64,000 bases of DNA from Streptomyces sp. NBC_01232 (GTDB lineage: Bacteria; Actinomycetota; Actinomycetes; Streptomycetales; Streptomycetaceae): NCBI RefSeq assembly GCF_035989885.1, contig NZ_CP108518.1:7431001-7495000 (forward strand), written 5' to 3'. Under the pieces are notes generated by a model. It was not told the origin of the DNA. It did no database searches and worked only from the letters and a program-made list of their open reading frames with translations. The translations under genes were made by a program, and so were the position numbers. Below, in pieces: positions 25,576 to 35,202 of the stretch; the first letter of the stretch is position 1, and each line of letters opens with the position of its first letter.

Positions 25576-26900
25576 AGTTCCTCCGGTCGTTGGAGCAGGC
25601 GGTCGATGGCCGTCAGCAATCGCGCCCCGGTCGCACCGTCGCTCGCGCGGTGGTCGGCGGCGAGCGTGGCCGTCACGGTCGGGTGCACCGTGAGCATCCC
25701 GTCCACGGCCACCGGCCGCTCGGTGACACGCCCCAGGCCGACGAGGGCGACCTGAGGTGGGTAGATCACCCCGAAGACGGCCTCGACCCCCTGATCTCCG
25801 AGGTTGGTCACCGTCAGTGTCGGATCTGCCGTCTCCGAAGCCCGCAGACGGCCGCTCCGCGCCCGCGAGACCATACCCTTCAGCGTCGCCATCAGCTCCG
25901 GCAGTGGCATGGTGTCGGCGTCCGCCAGTGATGGTGCGACCAGCCCGCCGCCGCGCAGGGACACCGCGACGCCGAGTCGCACGGCGGGTGAGGGGACGAA
26001 CGCCTCCTCCTTCCAGTAGCCGTTCAGTTCCGGCACTTGGCGTGCTGCCAGGGCAACCGATTTGAGCAGCAGGGCCGCCGGCACGAGCCGTTCCGCCACG
26101 GGCCGGCTCGCATTTCGGTCGCGCATCCACGCCATCGCGACGGCCAGGTCGATCGTCGTCGACAAGTAGTAGTGGGGGATCTCGCGGTTCGCGCGGCTCA
26201 TCAGAGCCGCGATCGCCGCGCGCGCCGGATACGTGGGCTCGGCCGTTGCCGAGGACGGGCGCGCCGGTTCGCGGCTTTCGACCGTACGGGACGCAGGGCC
26301 CGCCGTGGCGGCCCGTACGTCCTCGGCCCGGATCGTGCCGCCCCGCCCGGTTCCCCTCAGTGCACTCAGGTCGACGCCCGACGACAGGGCCAGCCGACGG
26401 GCGAGCGGCGAGGCCTTCACCCGGTGCGGCCGCTCAGCCGGTGTGTGCTCCACGTCGGAACGTATGATCCGACCGCCCTTGCCGGAACCGTGCACGGACG
26501 ACAGGTCGATGCCCTTCTGCTCGGCCAAGTGCCTCACCAAAGGCGTGGACACGGCGTCCCTGGTCGGGGTGGTGGCGTGTCCGGGAGCGGTTTGCAGTGC
26601 GGAGGTCGGGGCCGTCGCCTTCGCAGGGGCAGGGGCAGGGGCAGGGGCAGGGGCAGGAGACTCGGCCCCCGAGTCGATGACAGCCATCCGTGTGCCGACC
26701 GGCACGGTGGTACCCGGTTCGACGAGGAGTGCACCGACCGTGCCCGAGTCGAAGCACTCGACCTCGATCGTCGACTTGGCCGTCTCCACGACAGCGACGA
26801 CATCGCCCTTGGTGACGGTGTCACCGGGCCCTACCAGCCATTCCACGAGGGTGCCCTCGTCCATGTCCGCGCCGAGGGAAGGCATGGTGAAATCGGCCAT
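25572..26900 (-). CDS. pdhC: Dihydrolipoamide acyltransferase (E2) of a 2-oxoacid dehydrogenase complex
   Basis: A 442-residue E2 that transfers the acetyl group from lipoamide to CoA. Order: one lipoyl domain (1-78, lipoylated Lys42 in VVETAKSTIEVECFDSG), a Pro-Ala linker (about 82-95), a peripheral-subunit-binding domain (about 117-150, TPLVRHLAEQKGIDLSSVHG), a second such domain (about 163-197, ASPLARRLALSSGVDLSALR), and the catalytic domain with His417 in DHRASDGATGARLL. Two E3/E1-binding domains are more than usual. It starts 1 bp after the E1 beta stop. No E3 gene is present in the window. Confidence 0.92.
   Translation of the reverse strand: MADFTMPSLGADMDEGTLVEWLVGPGDTVTKGDVVAVVETAKSTIEVECFDSGTVGALLVEPGTTVPVGTRMAVIDSGAESPAPAPAPAPAPAKATAPTSALQTAPGHATTPTRDAVSTPLVRHLAEQKGIDLSSVHGSGKGGRIIRSDVEHTPAERPHRVKASPLARRLALSSGVDLSALRGTGRGGTIRAEDVRAATAGPASRTVESREPARPSSATAEPTYPARAAIAALMSRANREIPHYYLSTTIDLAVAMAWMRDRNASRPVAERLVPAALLLKSVALAARQVPELNGYWKEEAFVPSPAVRLGVAVSLRGGGLVAPSLADADTMPLPELMATLKGMVSRARSGRLRASETADPTLTVTNLGDQGVEAVFGVIYPPQVALVGLGRVTERPVAVDGMLTVHPTVTATLAADHRASDGATGARLLTAIDRLLQRPEEL
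26623..26658. repeat. Hexanucleotide tandem repeat in the E2 linker
   Basis: Six consecutive GCAGGG units (the last GCAGGA) on the plus strand encode the Pro-Ala linker between the lipoyl and binding domains of E2 on the minus strand. Copy-number change would stay in frame and alter the length of the swinging arm. Confidence 0.85.
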
Positions 26901-26901
26901 G

Positions 26902-27906
26902 TCAGCTCACCGTCCGGCGAACGGCGTCCACGATGGTCGCGGGCTGGGGAAGCGCCGCCTCTTCGAGCTGCCTGGCGTAGGGAATGGGGACCTCCGCGCT
27001 GCATACGCGCTGAACGGGGGCGTCGAGCTCGTAGAACGCCTGCTCGGTGATGCGGGACGAGATCTCCGCGGCCAGGCTGCCGCTGCGCCATGCCTCGTCG
27101 ACGATCACGGCCCGGTGAGTTCGGGCGATGGATGCCATGACGGTGGCGTCGTCGAGGGGGCGCAGGGCACGTAGGTCCACGACCTCCGCGCTGACGCCCT
27201 CCCCGGCAAGGGTTTCCGCGGCTGCCAGGGCCTTCGGCAGGGAGCCGCCGTACGTGATCACTGAGACGTCCGTGCCCGACCGGCGTACGGCCGCCGTGTC
27301 GAGATCGACGGCATCGACGGTCTCGTCCAGAGAGCCCTCCGCGTTGTAGAGGCCACCGTGCTCGAAGATCAGCACCGGATCAGGGTCGGCGAGCGCGGCC
27401 GCGAGCATGTGGCGCGCGTCGTCGACCGTGGCCGGGGCCAGCACCCGGATGCCGGGGATGTGGGCGTACCAGCCTTCCAGGCTGTGAGAGTGCTGGGCGC
27501 CGAGCTGCCGGCCTGCTCCGGTCGTCATGCGGATCACGACGGGGACGCTCAGCTGTCCGCCCGACATGTGGAGCAGCGTGGCCGCGTTGTTCAGGATCTG
27601 GTCCAGAGCCAGGAGGCTGAAGTTGACGGTCATGATCTCGACCACGGGCCGCATCCCGCCGAGCGCGGCGCCGATGCCCGCGCCCACGAATCCGGATTCG
27701 GACAGAGGTGTGTCGCGGATCCGGTCGGGTCCGAACTCTTCGAGCAGTCCCAGGCTGACGCCGAAGCATCCGCCGTACCGGCCCACGTCCTCGCCCATGA
27801 GGAAGACGCGCTCGTCCTGCAGCAGGGCTTCGCGCAACCCCTCACGGAGCGCCTCCCGGTAGGTGGTCGGCCGGGAAGTCCCGGTCGGTGCCTTCCGCGT
27901 GCTCAT
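26902..27906 (-). CDS. pdhB: Pyruvate (2-oxoacid) dehydrogenase E1 component, beta subunit
   Basis: A 334-residue transketolase-like beta subunit. It has [40 protein letters not shown] and the C-terminal transketolase domain with [17 protein letters not shown] and [18 protein letters not shown] 27906 overlaps the alpha-subunit stop. With E1 alpha it decarboxylates a 2-oxoacid using thiamine diphosphate; pyruvate is the most likely substrate given the acetate-CoA ligase next door, but branched 2-oxoacids or acetoin cannot be excluded. Confidence 0.92.
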   Translation of the reverse strand: MSTRKAPTGTSRPTTYREALREGLREALLQDERVFLMGEDVGRYGGCFGVSLGLLEEFGPDRIRDTPLSESGFVGAGIGAALGGMRPVVEIMTVNFSLLALDQILNNAATLLHMSGGQLSVPVVIRMTTGAGRQLGAQHSHSLEGWYAHIPGIRVLAPATVDDARHMLAAALADPDPVLIFEHGGLYNAEGSLDETVDAVDLDTAAVRRSGTDVSVITYGGSLPKALAAAETLAGEGVSAEVVDLRALRPLDDATVMASIARTHRAVIVDEAWRSGSLAAEISSRITEQAFYELDAPVQRVCSAEVPIPYARQLEEAALPQPATIVDAVRRTVS

Positions 27907-28982
27907 GCCGTGCTCCCGGGTTCGCTCGTGACGAAGCGGAGCAGGTCCGCGACCGGTTCCAGCGGGGCTTCCTCGGCCCCTCGCACGGCCTCGTCGATCT
28001 CGGCGAGAACTTCCTTGTCGAGTTCTTCCATCACCCGGTCGTCGAGCTGCCCTTCGGAACGCATCAGTTCGGCCAGCCCTTTGAGGGGGTCGCGTCCCTT
28101 CCATTCCTCGATCTCGGACTTGGCCCGGTACCTGTCCGGGTCGTACATGGAATGGGCACGGAACCGGTACGTCTGTGCCTCGAGGAAGTGCGGTCCGTTG
28201 CCCGCGCGCACGGACTCCGTCGCCCGGAGTGCGGCGGCTTCGACGGCGAGAACGTCCATGCCGTCGACGGTCCAGGCAGGCATCCCGTACGAAGCGGCAC
28301 GCATGGCGAGGTTGGTCTGGGCATGTTCCCGGGCCAGGCTCGTCCCCATGGCGTACAGGTTGTTCTCGCAGACCATCAGCAGGGGCAGCTGCCACAGGGC
28401 CGCGAGGTTGGCCGTCTCGTGGAACTCGCCTTCGGCGAAAGCTCCGTCCCCGAAGAAGCAGCAGGTGACGCGGGTGCTGCCGCGCATCCGGTCGGCGAGT
28501 GCGAGCCCGGCCGCCAGGGGCAGGCCGCCGGCCACGATCGCGTTGCCCCCGTAGAAGCGGCGGGCGGCGTCGAACAGGTGCATGGAGCCGCCGCGTCCGC
28601 GGCTGCAGCCGGTGGCCCTGCCGTACATCTCGGCCATCACGGCGTCGGCGGGAACCCCGCGGGCCAGGGCGTGCCCGTGTTCGCGGTAGGTGGACACCAC
28701 CGCGTCCTCCTCGCGCAGGGCCTGGTTGACGCCCACAGCGACGGCTTCCTCACCGATGCAGAGGTGGACGAAGCCACGGATCTTCGCGCCGCTGTAGAGC
28801 TCCACGCACCTTTCCTCGAACCGCCTGATGGCGAGCATCCGGCGGAGCAGGGACAGGTGGTGGCCGGGCACGGGAAGCCCGTCGGGAGTGCCGCGGGCGG
28901 CGGTGGTCGGCCCCTTCTTGCGCCCGCTCTTCCGTGCGGTGGCACGGGCCTTGCCTTCGTGGTGGGAGGTGGTGCTGCTCAT
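27903..28982 (-). CDS. pdhA: Pyruvate (2-oxoacid) dehydrogenase E1 component, alpha subunit
   Basis: A 359-residue alpha subunit with the thiamine diphosphate motif [20 protein letters not shown] ending about 30 residues later in CENN, and [12 protein letters not shown] plus [11 protein letters not shown] before it. The phosphorylation-loop equivalent [13 protein letters not shown] is present. The N-terminal 35 residues are basic and poorly conserved. It begins 24 bp after acetate-CoA ligase. S. coelicolor-type streptomycetes mainly use the single-chain E1 (AceE) for housekeeping, so this E1 alpha/beta complex may be condition-specific (inference). Confidence 0.92.
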   Translation of the reverse strand: MSSTTSHHEGKARATARKSGRKKGPTTAARGTPDGLPVPGHHLSLLRRMLAIRRFEERCVELYSGAKIRGFVHLCIGEEAVAVGVNQALREEDAVVSTYREHGHALARGVPADAVMAEMYGRATGCSRGRGGSMHLFDAARRFYGGNAIVAGGLPLAAGLALADRMRGSTRVTCCFFGDGAFAEGEFHETANLAALWQLPLLMVCENNLYAMGTSLAREHAQTNLAMRAASYGMPAWTVDGMDVLAVEAAALRATESVRAGNGPHFLEAQTYRFRAHSMYDPDRYRAKSEIEEWKGRDPLKGLAELMRSEGQLDDRVMEELDKEVLAEIDEAVRGAEEAPLEPVADLLRFVTSEPGSTA

Positions 28983-29006
28983 GGTCTGCCTTCTCTCACG
29001 AGCGGG

Positions 29007-30797
29007 TCATCCGGGGTTCTCCAGCGTGGACAGATCCCCTGCGGGCAATCCCAGTTCCCGGGCCCGCAACAGACGGCGCATCACCTTGCCGCTGCGCGTC
29101 TTGGGGAGGTTCTGCTCGAACTCGATCTCTCTTGGGGCCACCGCGGGGCCCAGCCGCTTGCGTGCGAACGCCAGAATTTCCCGCTTGAGGGAAGCGTCGG
29201 GGGCGAGCCCCGGACGGAGGGAGACGAAGGCCTTGACGACAGCTCCCACGACCGGATCCGGGCGGCCGATGACGCCGGCCTCCGCGACGGCGGGATGCTC
29301 CATCAGAGCGCTCTCCACTTCGAACGGGCCGATGAGGTGTCCTGCCGACTTGATGACGTCGTCGGCGCGGCCGACGAACCAGAACCACCCGTCCTCGTCG
29401 CGTTTCGCGAGGTCGCCGGTGAGGTACCAGCCGTCTGCGAAGCAGGCCCGGTAACGGGCCTCCTCGTTCAGATAGCCCCGGAACATGGAAGGCCAGCCCG
29501 GGCGCAGCGCCAGCTCACCCTCCACGCCCGCCGTAGTGATCACGCGCACGCGTCCCGCGGTGACGTCGGCGCGTCCGTCCTCACCGCGTTCGAGCAGAGC
29601 GGCCTCCACACCGGGCAGGGGCCGTCCCATGGAGCCGGGCCGGATGTCGCTGGCCGCGAAGTTGGCGATCATGATCGCACCGGTTTCGGTCTGCCACCAG
29701 TTGTCGTGGATCGGCAGGCCGAGCACCTCCTGTCCCCACAGAACGGCTTCCGGGTTGAGCGGCTCGCCCACGCTCGCGATGAACCGCAGGGCCGAAAGGT
29801 CGTACGGTCCGGGGAGCTCGCGGGAGCCGTCCCTGGGTGTGGCGCGCATCAGCATGCGGATCGCCGTCGGGGCCGTGTACCAGACCGTGACCCGCTGGTT
29901 GTCGAGGATGCGGTACCAGCGGTGGACATCGAAGTCCCCCTCGTCCACCACGACGGTCGCACCGTGGGTGAGCGGGGCGATGATCCCGTACGAGGTGCCG
30001 GTCACCCACCCGGGGTCCGCCGTGCACCAGTAGACGTCCTCCTGGCGGAGGTCGAGTGCGAAGGCCGCCGTCGCGTGGTGGGCCACGACCGCTTCGTGCA
30101 CATGGACCGCACCCTTGGGGGTACCGGTCGTGCCGCTGGTGAAGTGCAGCAGCGCCATGTCCTCCGGATCCGTCGGCGGGACGGCGTACTCCTCGGGTGC
30201 CCGCTCCATGAGGTCGGCGAAGGAGACGGTGCCCGGCGGCGGGTCGTGGACCGGGCCAACGAGCAGGACGTGATCCAGACGCGGCAGGCGCTGCCTGTTC
30301 TCCTCGACCTTGCGCCGGTACAGGGCCTCGGTGGTGACAAGAACCCGGGCGTCGCCCAGCTCCAGCCGCTGCCGTACGGGCTCGGGCCCGAAGGCCGAGA
30401 AGAGCGGGCACAGCACGCGTGCGCTGCGCAGCGTGCCCAGGACCGTCGTGTACAGCTCGGGGCAGCGGCCCAGGAGCGTGAACACCCTTTCCTGCCGCCC
30501 CACGCCCAGGGCCGTGAGTACGTTGGCGAAGCGGCCCGTGAGGCCGCCCAGCTCGGCGTACGTGAGGCGGGTGACGGTGTCGTCGGCTGCGATGCAGCGG
30601 AGCGCTTCCCGCCCGCCATGGCCTGCCACCAGGTGCCGGTCGACGGCCTCGTATCCGATGTTCAGCCCGCCTCCTGGGAGCCCGGACAGCCGGGATCGAG
30701 CCCGGTCCCAAGTGAAATCCGTGCGGGCCTGCTCGTAGTCCTGGAGCATGAAGACGGCATCGGGTCCGGAATCTTTGTGGATGATCGAGTGATCCAT
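29007..30797 (-). CDS. Acetate-CoA ligase (AMP-forming) family enzyme
   Basis: A 596-residue ANL-superfamily ligase that makes acetyl-CoA from acetate, ATP and CoA. Motifs are [20 protein letters not shown] (P-loop), [44 protein letters not shown] and the adenylation Lys near the C-terminus in [13 protein letters not shown]. The length is nearer to Bacillus AcsA (about 570) than to Acs (about 650). It heads the acs-pdhA-pdhB-pdhC-acp run and follows a CBS-BON gene by 121 bp. It could recycle acetate produced through phosphoketolase (inference). Confidence 0.9.
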   Translation of the reverse strand: MDHSIIHKDSGPDAVFMLQDYEQARTDFTWDRARSRLSGLPGGGLNIGYEAVDRHLVAGHGGREALRCIAADDTVTRLTYAELGGLTGRFANVLTALGVGRQERVFTLLGRCPELYTTVLGTLRSARVLCPLFSAFGPEPVRQRLELGDARVLVTTEALYRRKVEENRQRLPRLDHVLLVGPVHDPPPGTVSFADLMERAPEEYAVPPTDPEDMALLHFTSGTTGTPKGAVHVHEAVVAHHATAAFALDLRQEDVYWCTADPGWVTGTSYGIIAPLTHGATVVVDEGDFDVHRWYRILDNQRVTVWYTAPTAIRMLMRATPRDGSRELPGPYDLSALRFIASVGEPLNPEAVLWGQEVLGLPIHDNWWQTETGAIMIANFAASDIRPGSMGRPLPGVEAALLERGEDGRADVTAGRVRVITTAGVEGELALRPGWPSMFRGYLNEEARYRACFADGWYLTGDLAKRDEDGWFWFVGRADDVIKSAGHLIGPFEVESALMEHPAVAEAGVIGRPDPVVGAVVKAFVSLRPGLAPDASLKREILAFARKRLGPAVAPREIEFEQNLPKTRSGKVMRRLLRARELGLPAGDLSTLENPG

Positions 30798-30918
30798 GGC
30801 CGGGTGTCTCTCCTCGCCTTGGAATCTTCAAGGAGACAGCGTCACGTTGGGTGACGGCCGTAAGCGCGGCGAGCGGTCTTCCGGGCGTCCCCCGGACGGT
30901 CCACACCGGACGTCGCGG

Positions 30919-31614
30919 TTACAGAGACATCCCCAGGGCGCTTCGGTGTGGTGGGGTGAGCAGGGAGTCATCGATGCGGGCCGTCAGGCGGGGGGCTACC
31001 GCGACCACACCGTCCAGCTGGTTGGTGAGGCGGATCAGGACCGGAATCTGGCTCTGTCGCTCCAGCCGGCCCTCCAGGGTCACGATGCCGTCGACCACGT
31101 GGACAGTGACCGCCTCCGCGCCCAGCCCCATGGTGTCCACGAGTATGTCCGCGACCACGCGGTGTCGTATCTCCGAGTCCGGTCGCAGGAAGAGCCAGAG
31201 CAGGTCACGGCGGGTGACGATGCCGACGAGGCGGTCCTCGTCGTCCACGACCGGCAGCCGCTCGACGCCCCGGCGGGCCATCAGCCGGGCGGCTCCCGCC
31301 GCGGTCTCGTCCCCATGAACGGTGACCGCCGGCGCGGACATGGCCTCACCGGCGGTAAAGGTCACCTCGGACGGGAACGCGGCCCCGCCTGCGTCGGCAT
31401 CGGGTTCTTCGCCCACCGGTGGGTGATCGGCGGCTGCCCGGCCGATCAGGTCGCTCTCGGAGACGACACCGAGCACCCGGTCGTCGTCGTCGAGGACGGG
31501 CAGTCCGCTGATGTCGTGCTGAGCGAGCAGCTTGGCGACATCCTTGAAAGGGGTGGACGTCAGGACCGAGACGACCTCGTCGGTCATCAGGTCTCCGACC
31601 TTGATGTGCTTCAT
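30919..31614 (-). CDS. CBS-domain pair plus BON domain protein
   Basis: A 231-residue protein. ATG 31614 has a perfect AGGAGG 7 bases upstream. CBS 1 has ISGLPVLDDDDRVLGVVSES, CBS 2 has GVERLPVVDDEDRLVGIVTR and the BON domain has VHVVDGIVTLEGRLERQSQI. The inter-CBS linker (about 63-95) is acidic and longer than in most siblings. It is the first gene of the minus-strand run ending with the acyl carrier protein, divergent from two USP genes, with boxes at 31706-31741. Confidence 0.9.
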   Translation of the reverse strand: MKHIKVGDLMTDEVVSVLTSTPFKDVAKLLAQHDISGLPVLDDDDRVLGVVSESDLIGRAAADHPPVGEEPDADAGGAAFPSEVTFTAGEAMSAPAVTVHGDETAAGAARLMARRGVERLPVVDDEDRLVGIVTRRDLLWLFLRPDSEIRHRVVADILVDTMGLGAEAVTVHVVDGIVTLEGRLERQSQIPVLIRLTNQLDGVVAVAPRLTARIDDSLLTPPHRSALGMSL

Positions 31615-31705
31615 GAGGCACCTCCTGCCGTCACAGCGATCCACCCGGAAGGGAAGGCCGGAGGACGCCGATAACCACGATCCGCCGAATGCCACGAGAG
31701 GAGGA

Positions 31706-31741
31706 GGGCCGAATGGTCCGCAGCCGGGCCCGATCGGACCC
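31706..31741. promoter_or_regulatory. Paired DevR/OsdR-type boxes
   Basis: GGGCC-GAAT-GGTCC (31706-31719) and the perfect 16-bp GGGCCCGATCGGACCC (31726-31741) lie in the divergent gap, 92 bp from the CBS-BON start (31614) and 80 bp from the USP start (31821). Centre-to-centre distance is about 21 bp. Either or both promoters could be served. Confidence 0.55.
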
Positions 31742-31820
31742 GTGCCGCAGCCTCCTGGCGGAGGAGCCCGAAGAACCGACCTGAGAGCCGGACCCCTGGC
31801 GGCTCTCTGAGGAGGAACCC

Positions 31821-32723
31821 ATGGAAGGCACCACGAGCAGCTCGGAACTCGGCGCCGTCATCGTCGGCGTCGACGGCTCCGACCCGGCCCGCCAGGCAGC
31901 GATGTGGGCAGCGGCGGAGGCCGCACGCCGCGGGCGTCCGTTGCACATCGTGCACGGGTCCGACACAGACGGCCGGGTCCTCTACATCTCGGCGGAGAGC
32001 ATCGAACATGTCCGGCGGGCCGGCCGTGAACTGCTGGACGCCACGGCGGCCGCGGTCACGGAGCGGTTTCCCGGCCTGCAGGTCAACCCCGAATTCAGCC
32101 GCAGCGCACCTGTCCGAAGCCTTCACCAAGCCGCGGGCCCCGATGGCACCATCGTGGTCGGCAGCCGGGGGCTGGGCGGTTTCGGCTCCCTCATGCTCGG
32201 ATCGGTCGGACTCAAGGTCGCAGCCGGAGCGAAGACGCCCGTCATCATCGTCAGAGGCACCGAGAACGGAGCCGAGACGGGCGCGGTGCTCGCCGCCGTC
32301 CGCGACGAACACGACCTCGACTGCGCACGATATGCCGCACGCGAGGCACAGATCCGCGAGGGCTCGCTGCGGCTGCTGCACGTGTGGAACATCCTGCAGT
32401 CCGTCGGCGAGGTCGTGACCCTGCTCGACGACGTGGAGGAAATCGCCAACGAGGAGGTCCATCACCTGAACGCCGTGGCGGACCGGATCCGCGAGGAGTT
32501 CCCGGACCTGACCGTGCAGGTGGACGCGGACAAGAGCACGTCAGTGGCTTCTGTCCTGGTTGAGGCCTCGCGCCGGGCGGACCTGCTGGTGATGGGCGGC
32601 CGACGGTCACCCAGCTATCTCGGGCCCACCCTCGGGCGGGTCACGCACAGCCTGGTCCACCATGCCCACTGCCCCGTACAGCTCATTCCGCGCCACACGG
32701 ACAAGGACGGGAGCGAATCGTGA
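31821..32723 (+). CDS. Universal stress protein, tandem USP domains
   Basis: A 300-residue protein. Domain 1 starts AVIVGVDGSDPARQAAMWAA and has the full ATP motif GSRGLGGFGSLMLGSVG. Domain 2 has MGGRRSPSYLGPTLGRVTHS, unlike the GRRxRR version in most siblings, so it belongs to a different USP subgroup, with mycobacterial-like HDLDCARYAAREAQ. ATG 31821 has GAGGA 5 bases upstream. It overlaps the next USP gene by 4 bases. Confidence 0.92.
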   Translation: MEGTTSSSELGAVIVGVDGSDPARQAAMWAAAEAARRGRPLHIVHGSDTDGRVLYISAESIEHVRRAGRELLDATAAAVTERFPGLQVNPEFSRSAPVRSLHQAAGPDGTIVVGSRGLGGFGSLMLGSVGLKVAAGAKTPVIIVRGTENGAETGAVLAAVRDEHDLDCARYAAREAQIREGSLRLLHVWNILQSVGEVVTLLDDVEEIANEEVHHLNAVADRIREEFPDLTVQVDADKSTSVASVLVEASRRADLLVMGGRRSPSYLGPTLGRVTHSLVHHAHCPVQLIPRHTDKDGSES

Positions 32724-33580
32724 CCGACGCGGGGGAACACGAGGAGGTCGTCGTCGGCATCGACCCGGCCAGGGACTGGCGCCTGCCCCTGGCCTGGGCG
32801 GTGGACGAGGCTGGGAGACGCCGCCTAGGTCTGCGACTCGTCGTAGCCGTGCCTCCCCAGCACGACACGCAACACGTCGACGACACGCCGCGCAGCATCG
32901 CCCTGCACCAAGCGGCCTCGGAGGTCCTCGGCGCGGCTGCGGCCTGGAGCAGGGACCGACACCCGGAGGTCGAACCGGTGGTGGATCTTGTCGAGGGGTT
33001 CCCCGCTCCGGAGATCGGCCGACTGTCGAGGCATGCCCGCATGATCGTGCTCGGCTCCCGTCACCTGAGCCGGACCTCGGAGGTCCTCAGCGCCGGCTCC
33101 TTGGTCGTCCCCGTCAGTGCCCAGGCGCAGTGTCCTGTCGTCGTCGTGGGGGATGCCGAGCACGTCACCCAACAGCCGCCCTACCTGGTGGTCGGCATCG
33201 ACGGAAGCGAGTCCTCGAAGGCGGCACTCGCGGTGGCATTCGAGGAGGCCGACCTCAGGGGGGCCAAGCTGCGTGCCGTGTCGGTCTGGCAGCCACCGCT
33301 CTTCCTGCTCCACGACGAGGAGGCCGCGCGCCAGGGGCAGCGACGCATGCTGTCCGAGACGACGGCAGGCTGGTCGCAGGAGTACCCGGACGTGGTGTTG
33401 ACGCACGAGGTGCTGACTGGACACCCGGTGGAGGCGCTCGCCGGTGCCGCCGAGCACGCCCTCGCCGTGGTCGTGGGCCGTCGAGGCAAGGGCGGTTACA
33501 CGGGCATGCGACTCGGATCGGTCGTCCACGGGCTGCTGCACCGGGCGCACTGCCCGGTGATCACGGTTCCCGTGCGGTGA
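32720..33580 (+). CDS. Universal stress protein, tandem USP domains
   Basis: A 286-residue protein with GTG start overlapping the previous stop. Here domain 1 is degenerate (VVVGIDPARDWRLPLAWAVD; LGSRHLSRTSEVLSAGS), while domain 2 has the canonical ATP motif VVGRRGKGGYTGMRLGSVVH, the reverse of most USPs in the window. It is translationally coupled to the preceding USP and may form a heteromeric pair with it (inference). It converges with the methyltransferase gene. Confidence 0.9.
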   Translation: MTDAGEHEEVVVGIDPARDWRLPLAWAVDEAGRRRLGLRLVVAVPPQHDTQHVDDTPRSIALHQAASEVLGAAAAWSRDRHPEVEPVVDLVEGFPAPEIGRLSRHARMIVLGSRHLSRTSEVLSAGSLVVPVSAQAQCPVVVVGDAEHVTQQPPYLVVGIDGSESSKAALAVAFEEADLRGAKLRAVSVWQPPLFLLHDEEAARQGQRRMLSETTAGWSQEYPDVVLTHEVLTGHPVEALAGAAEHALAVVVGRRGKGGYTGMRLGSVVHGLLHRAHCPVITVPVR

Positions 33581-33686
33581 GGACTGCGTGACGACGCCCG
33601 TCGTCCGGTGCACCGAGCATCGGGACAGCACGACGGAAGTTGAACCAGAACCCGAAGTCGGACAGCACTGAGCCTCCAGGGGCTAC

Positions 33687-34352
33687 TCACCGGGGAACGG
33701 TCTGGGTGACGCGCCACAACCGCCGCGGAAGGCCGCCTTCCTCGAATGCTGCAACCTCGTCCAGAGTCCAGCCCTCGGCGAGGGCGTCGACCAGCTCGCG
33801 GGGGAAGAAATGGACGGCGAAGCCGCCGTGTTCCCAGATGTCGTCCCCGTGCCCGGTACCGGCCTGGAAATGGGCGTCCCCGGTGTGGCGGACGGTGTAG
33901 ACGAAGACTCCGCCCGGCCGTAGTACCCGTCGCACCTCGGCGACCAGGGCGTGGATCTCCTGGGTGGACAGCGCCATGCAGAGCAGCATGTGCGCGAACA
34001 CGGCATCCACCGAGGCGTCCCGGAGCGGCAGGGGCTCGCGAACGTCGTGAACCTCCGTGGCGACCCGCACGGCTACGCCGTGGGCAGCTGCGGCTTCACT
34101 CAGCTGTTCCAGACCCACCGGACTGAAGTCGGTGGCCAACACGGAGAAGCCCTGGCGGGCGAAGTACAGCGCGTCCCGGCCATGGCCGGCACCCAGCTCC
34201 AGCACTTCGCGGGCACCGGCGGCCCCGAAGACAGCCGCGGCACGGACCGCCGGCTCGGACGGCTCCTCGCCGTACATACCGGGGTGGTCGCCGTAGGTCT
34301 GCTGCCAGTGCGCACGCTGAACCTCGGCCAGCTCGTCGTCGGACTTCGACAT
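33687..34352 (-). CDS. Class I SAM-dependent methyltransferase
   Basis: A 221-residue protein with motif I REVLELGAGHGRDALYFARQ, motif II region VLATDFSPVGLEQLSEAAAA, motif III DASVDAVFAHMLLCMAL and VRRVLRPGGVFVYTVRHTG. ATG 34352 (MSKSDDEL) has GAGGAAG 8 bases upstream; ATG 34385 is possible. The substrate is unknown. The DevR regulon of M. tuberculosis includes a putative methyltransferase (Rv2003c) next to the Rv2004c/Rv2005c pair; whether this is its counterpart needs alignment. Confidence 0.85.
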   Translation of the reverse strand: MSKSDDELAEVQRAHWQQTYGDHPGMYGEEPSEPAVRAAAVFGAAGAREVLELGAGHGRDALYFARQGFSVLATDFSPVGLEQLSEAAAAHGVAVRVATEVHDVREPLPLRDASVDAVFAHMLLCMALSTQEIHALVAEVRRVLRPGGVFVYTVRHTGDAHFQAGTGHGDDIWEHGGFAVHFFPRELVDALAEGWTLDEVAAFEEGGLPRRLWRVTQTVPR

Positions 34353-34568
34353 GCTGACGACTTCCTCCCCAGGCCGGATCGACAACCGGCCCCGCCAGGC
34401 CAGCCTAGAACGGACACCATGTCGTCACGGCGCCCACCCGTTGTGCCACGGCCGTCAGTGCTGTTCCGGTACTCGGCTCCTCGCACAACTTCTGCGGTGA
34501 CGAGCCGACGCTTGCCGTGGTGCCCCGGGGCGGGAGCCGTACCGAGAGGCAGACACGGCCAAGGGGAT

Positions 34569-34604
34569 GGGCCCATCGGTCCCGATCGCGACCCCGACCG
34601 GCCC
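34569..34604. promoter_or_regulatory. Candidate DevR/OsdR-type boxes
   Basis: GGGCC-CATC-GGTCC (34569-34582) is a good site; a weaker one ending CCGACCGGCCC (to 34604) follows about 21 bp later. They lie in the 344-bp divergent gap between the methyltransferase and the SHOCT gene, 93 bp before the latter. Nothing else is recognisable in the gap. Confidence 0.45.
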
Positions 34605-34696
34605 ATGGCCGGACGACACGGGCCGACAGACAGTGATGACATGCGGGGCATGCCCTGCCGTCCATGTCCCAGAGCATCGCAAGAGGAGCGCGAACC

Positions 34697-34978
34697 ATGT
34701 TCTGGTACGACCACGGAATGGGAGGATGGGGCTGGGTTGCCGTGTCCCTCAGCATCCTCCTCATGGCCCTGGCCGTCGCGGCAGTCGTTGTGCTCCTCCG
34801 CAGCGTCGACCGGTTCCCCTCAGGCCCGTCGCAGCCGCCGGCCGCGCCTTCCGCCGAGCAGGTCCTCGCCGAGCGGTTCGCCCGAGGCGAGATCGACGAA
34901 GAAGAGTACGAACAACGTCTGACCGCACTGCGTGCGCACGGGCCAGGTCAAGGCCGGCCGGGACCGGGAGACAGCTGA
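34697..34978 (+). CDS. Small SHOCT-domain membrane protein
   Basis: A 93-residue protein starting MFWYDHGMGGWGWVAVSLSI, with one transmembrane helix (about 12-35) and a C-terminal SHOCT motif (AEQVLAERFARGEIDEEEYE). ATG 34697 has GAGGAG 8 bases upstream. SHOCT proteins are small oligomerisation or anchoring modules of unknown function, often in stress loci. The following 224 bp to the lipoprotein gene hold nothing recognisable and are somewhat lower in GC. Confidence 0.85.
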   Translation: MFWYDHGMGGWGWVAVSLSILLMALAVAAVVVLLRSVDRFPSGPSQPPAAPSAEQVLAERFARGEIDEEEYEQRLTALRAHGPGQGRPGPGDS

Positions 34979-35202
34979 ACCCATTCCTCCGGGAGGGCGG
35001 CAGCCGCGACAGGGGACTGCGGATATCGCGATCAGCTGGCTGCGGGCGGGCCCACTCGCAGGTGTAGCCGTCGCGAAGCTCAACTCCTCATCCCGCTTGT
35101 GTTCACCCCCATCAGGTGGGGCAATGGTTGTTCCCGGCGCGCATCGGCAGTCAACCTGGTAGGAATGCCTGGCTTTTGCTCCTCCCAGCAATCGGGTAGA
35201 CC

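Noticed and set aside
27888..30854. A 988-codon plus-strand open frame opposite the PDH/acs operon.
   Set aside because: Antisense shadow caused by strong G/C third-position bias; the minus-strand frames carry complete enzyme motifs.
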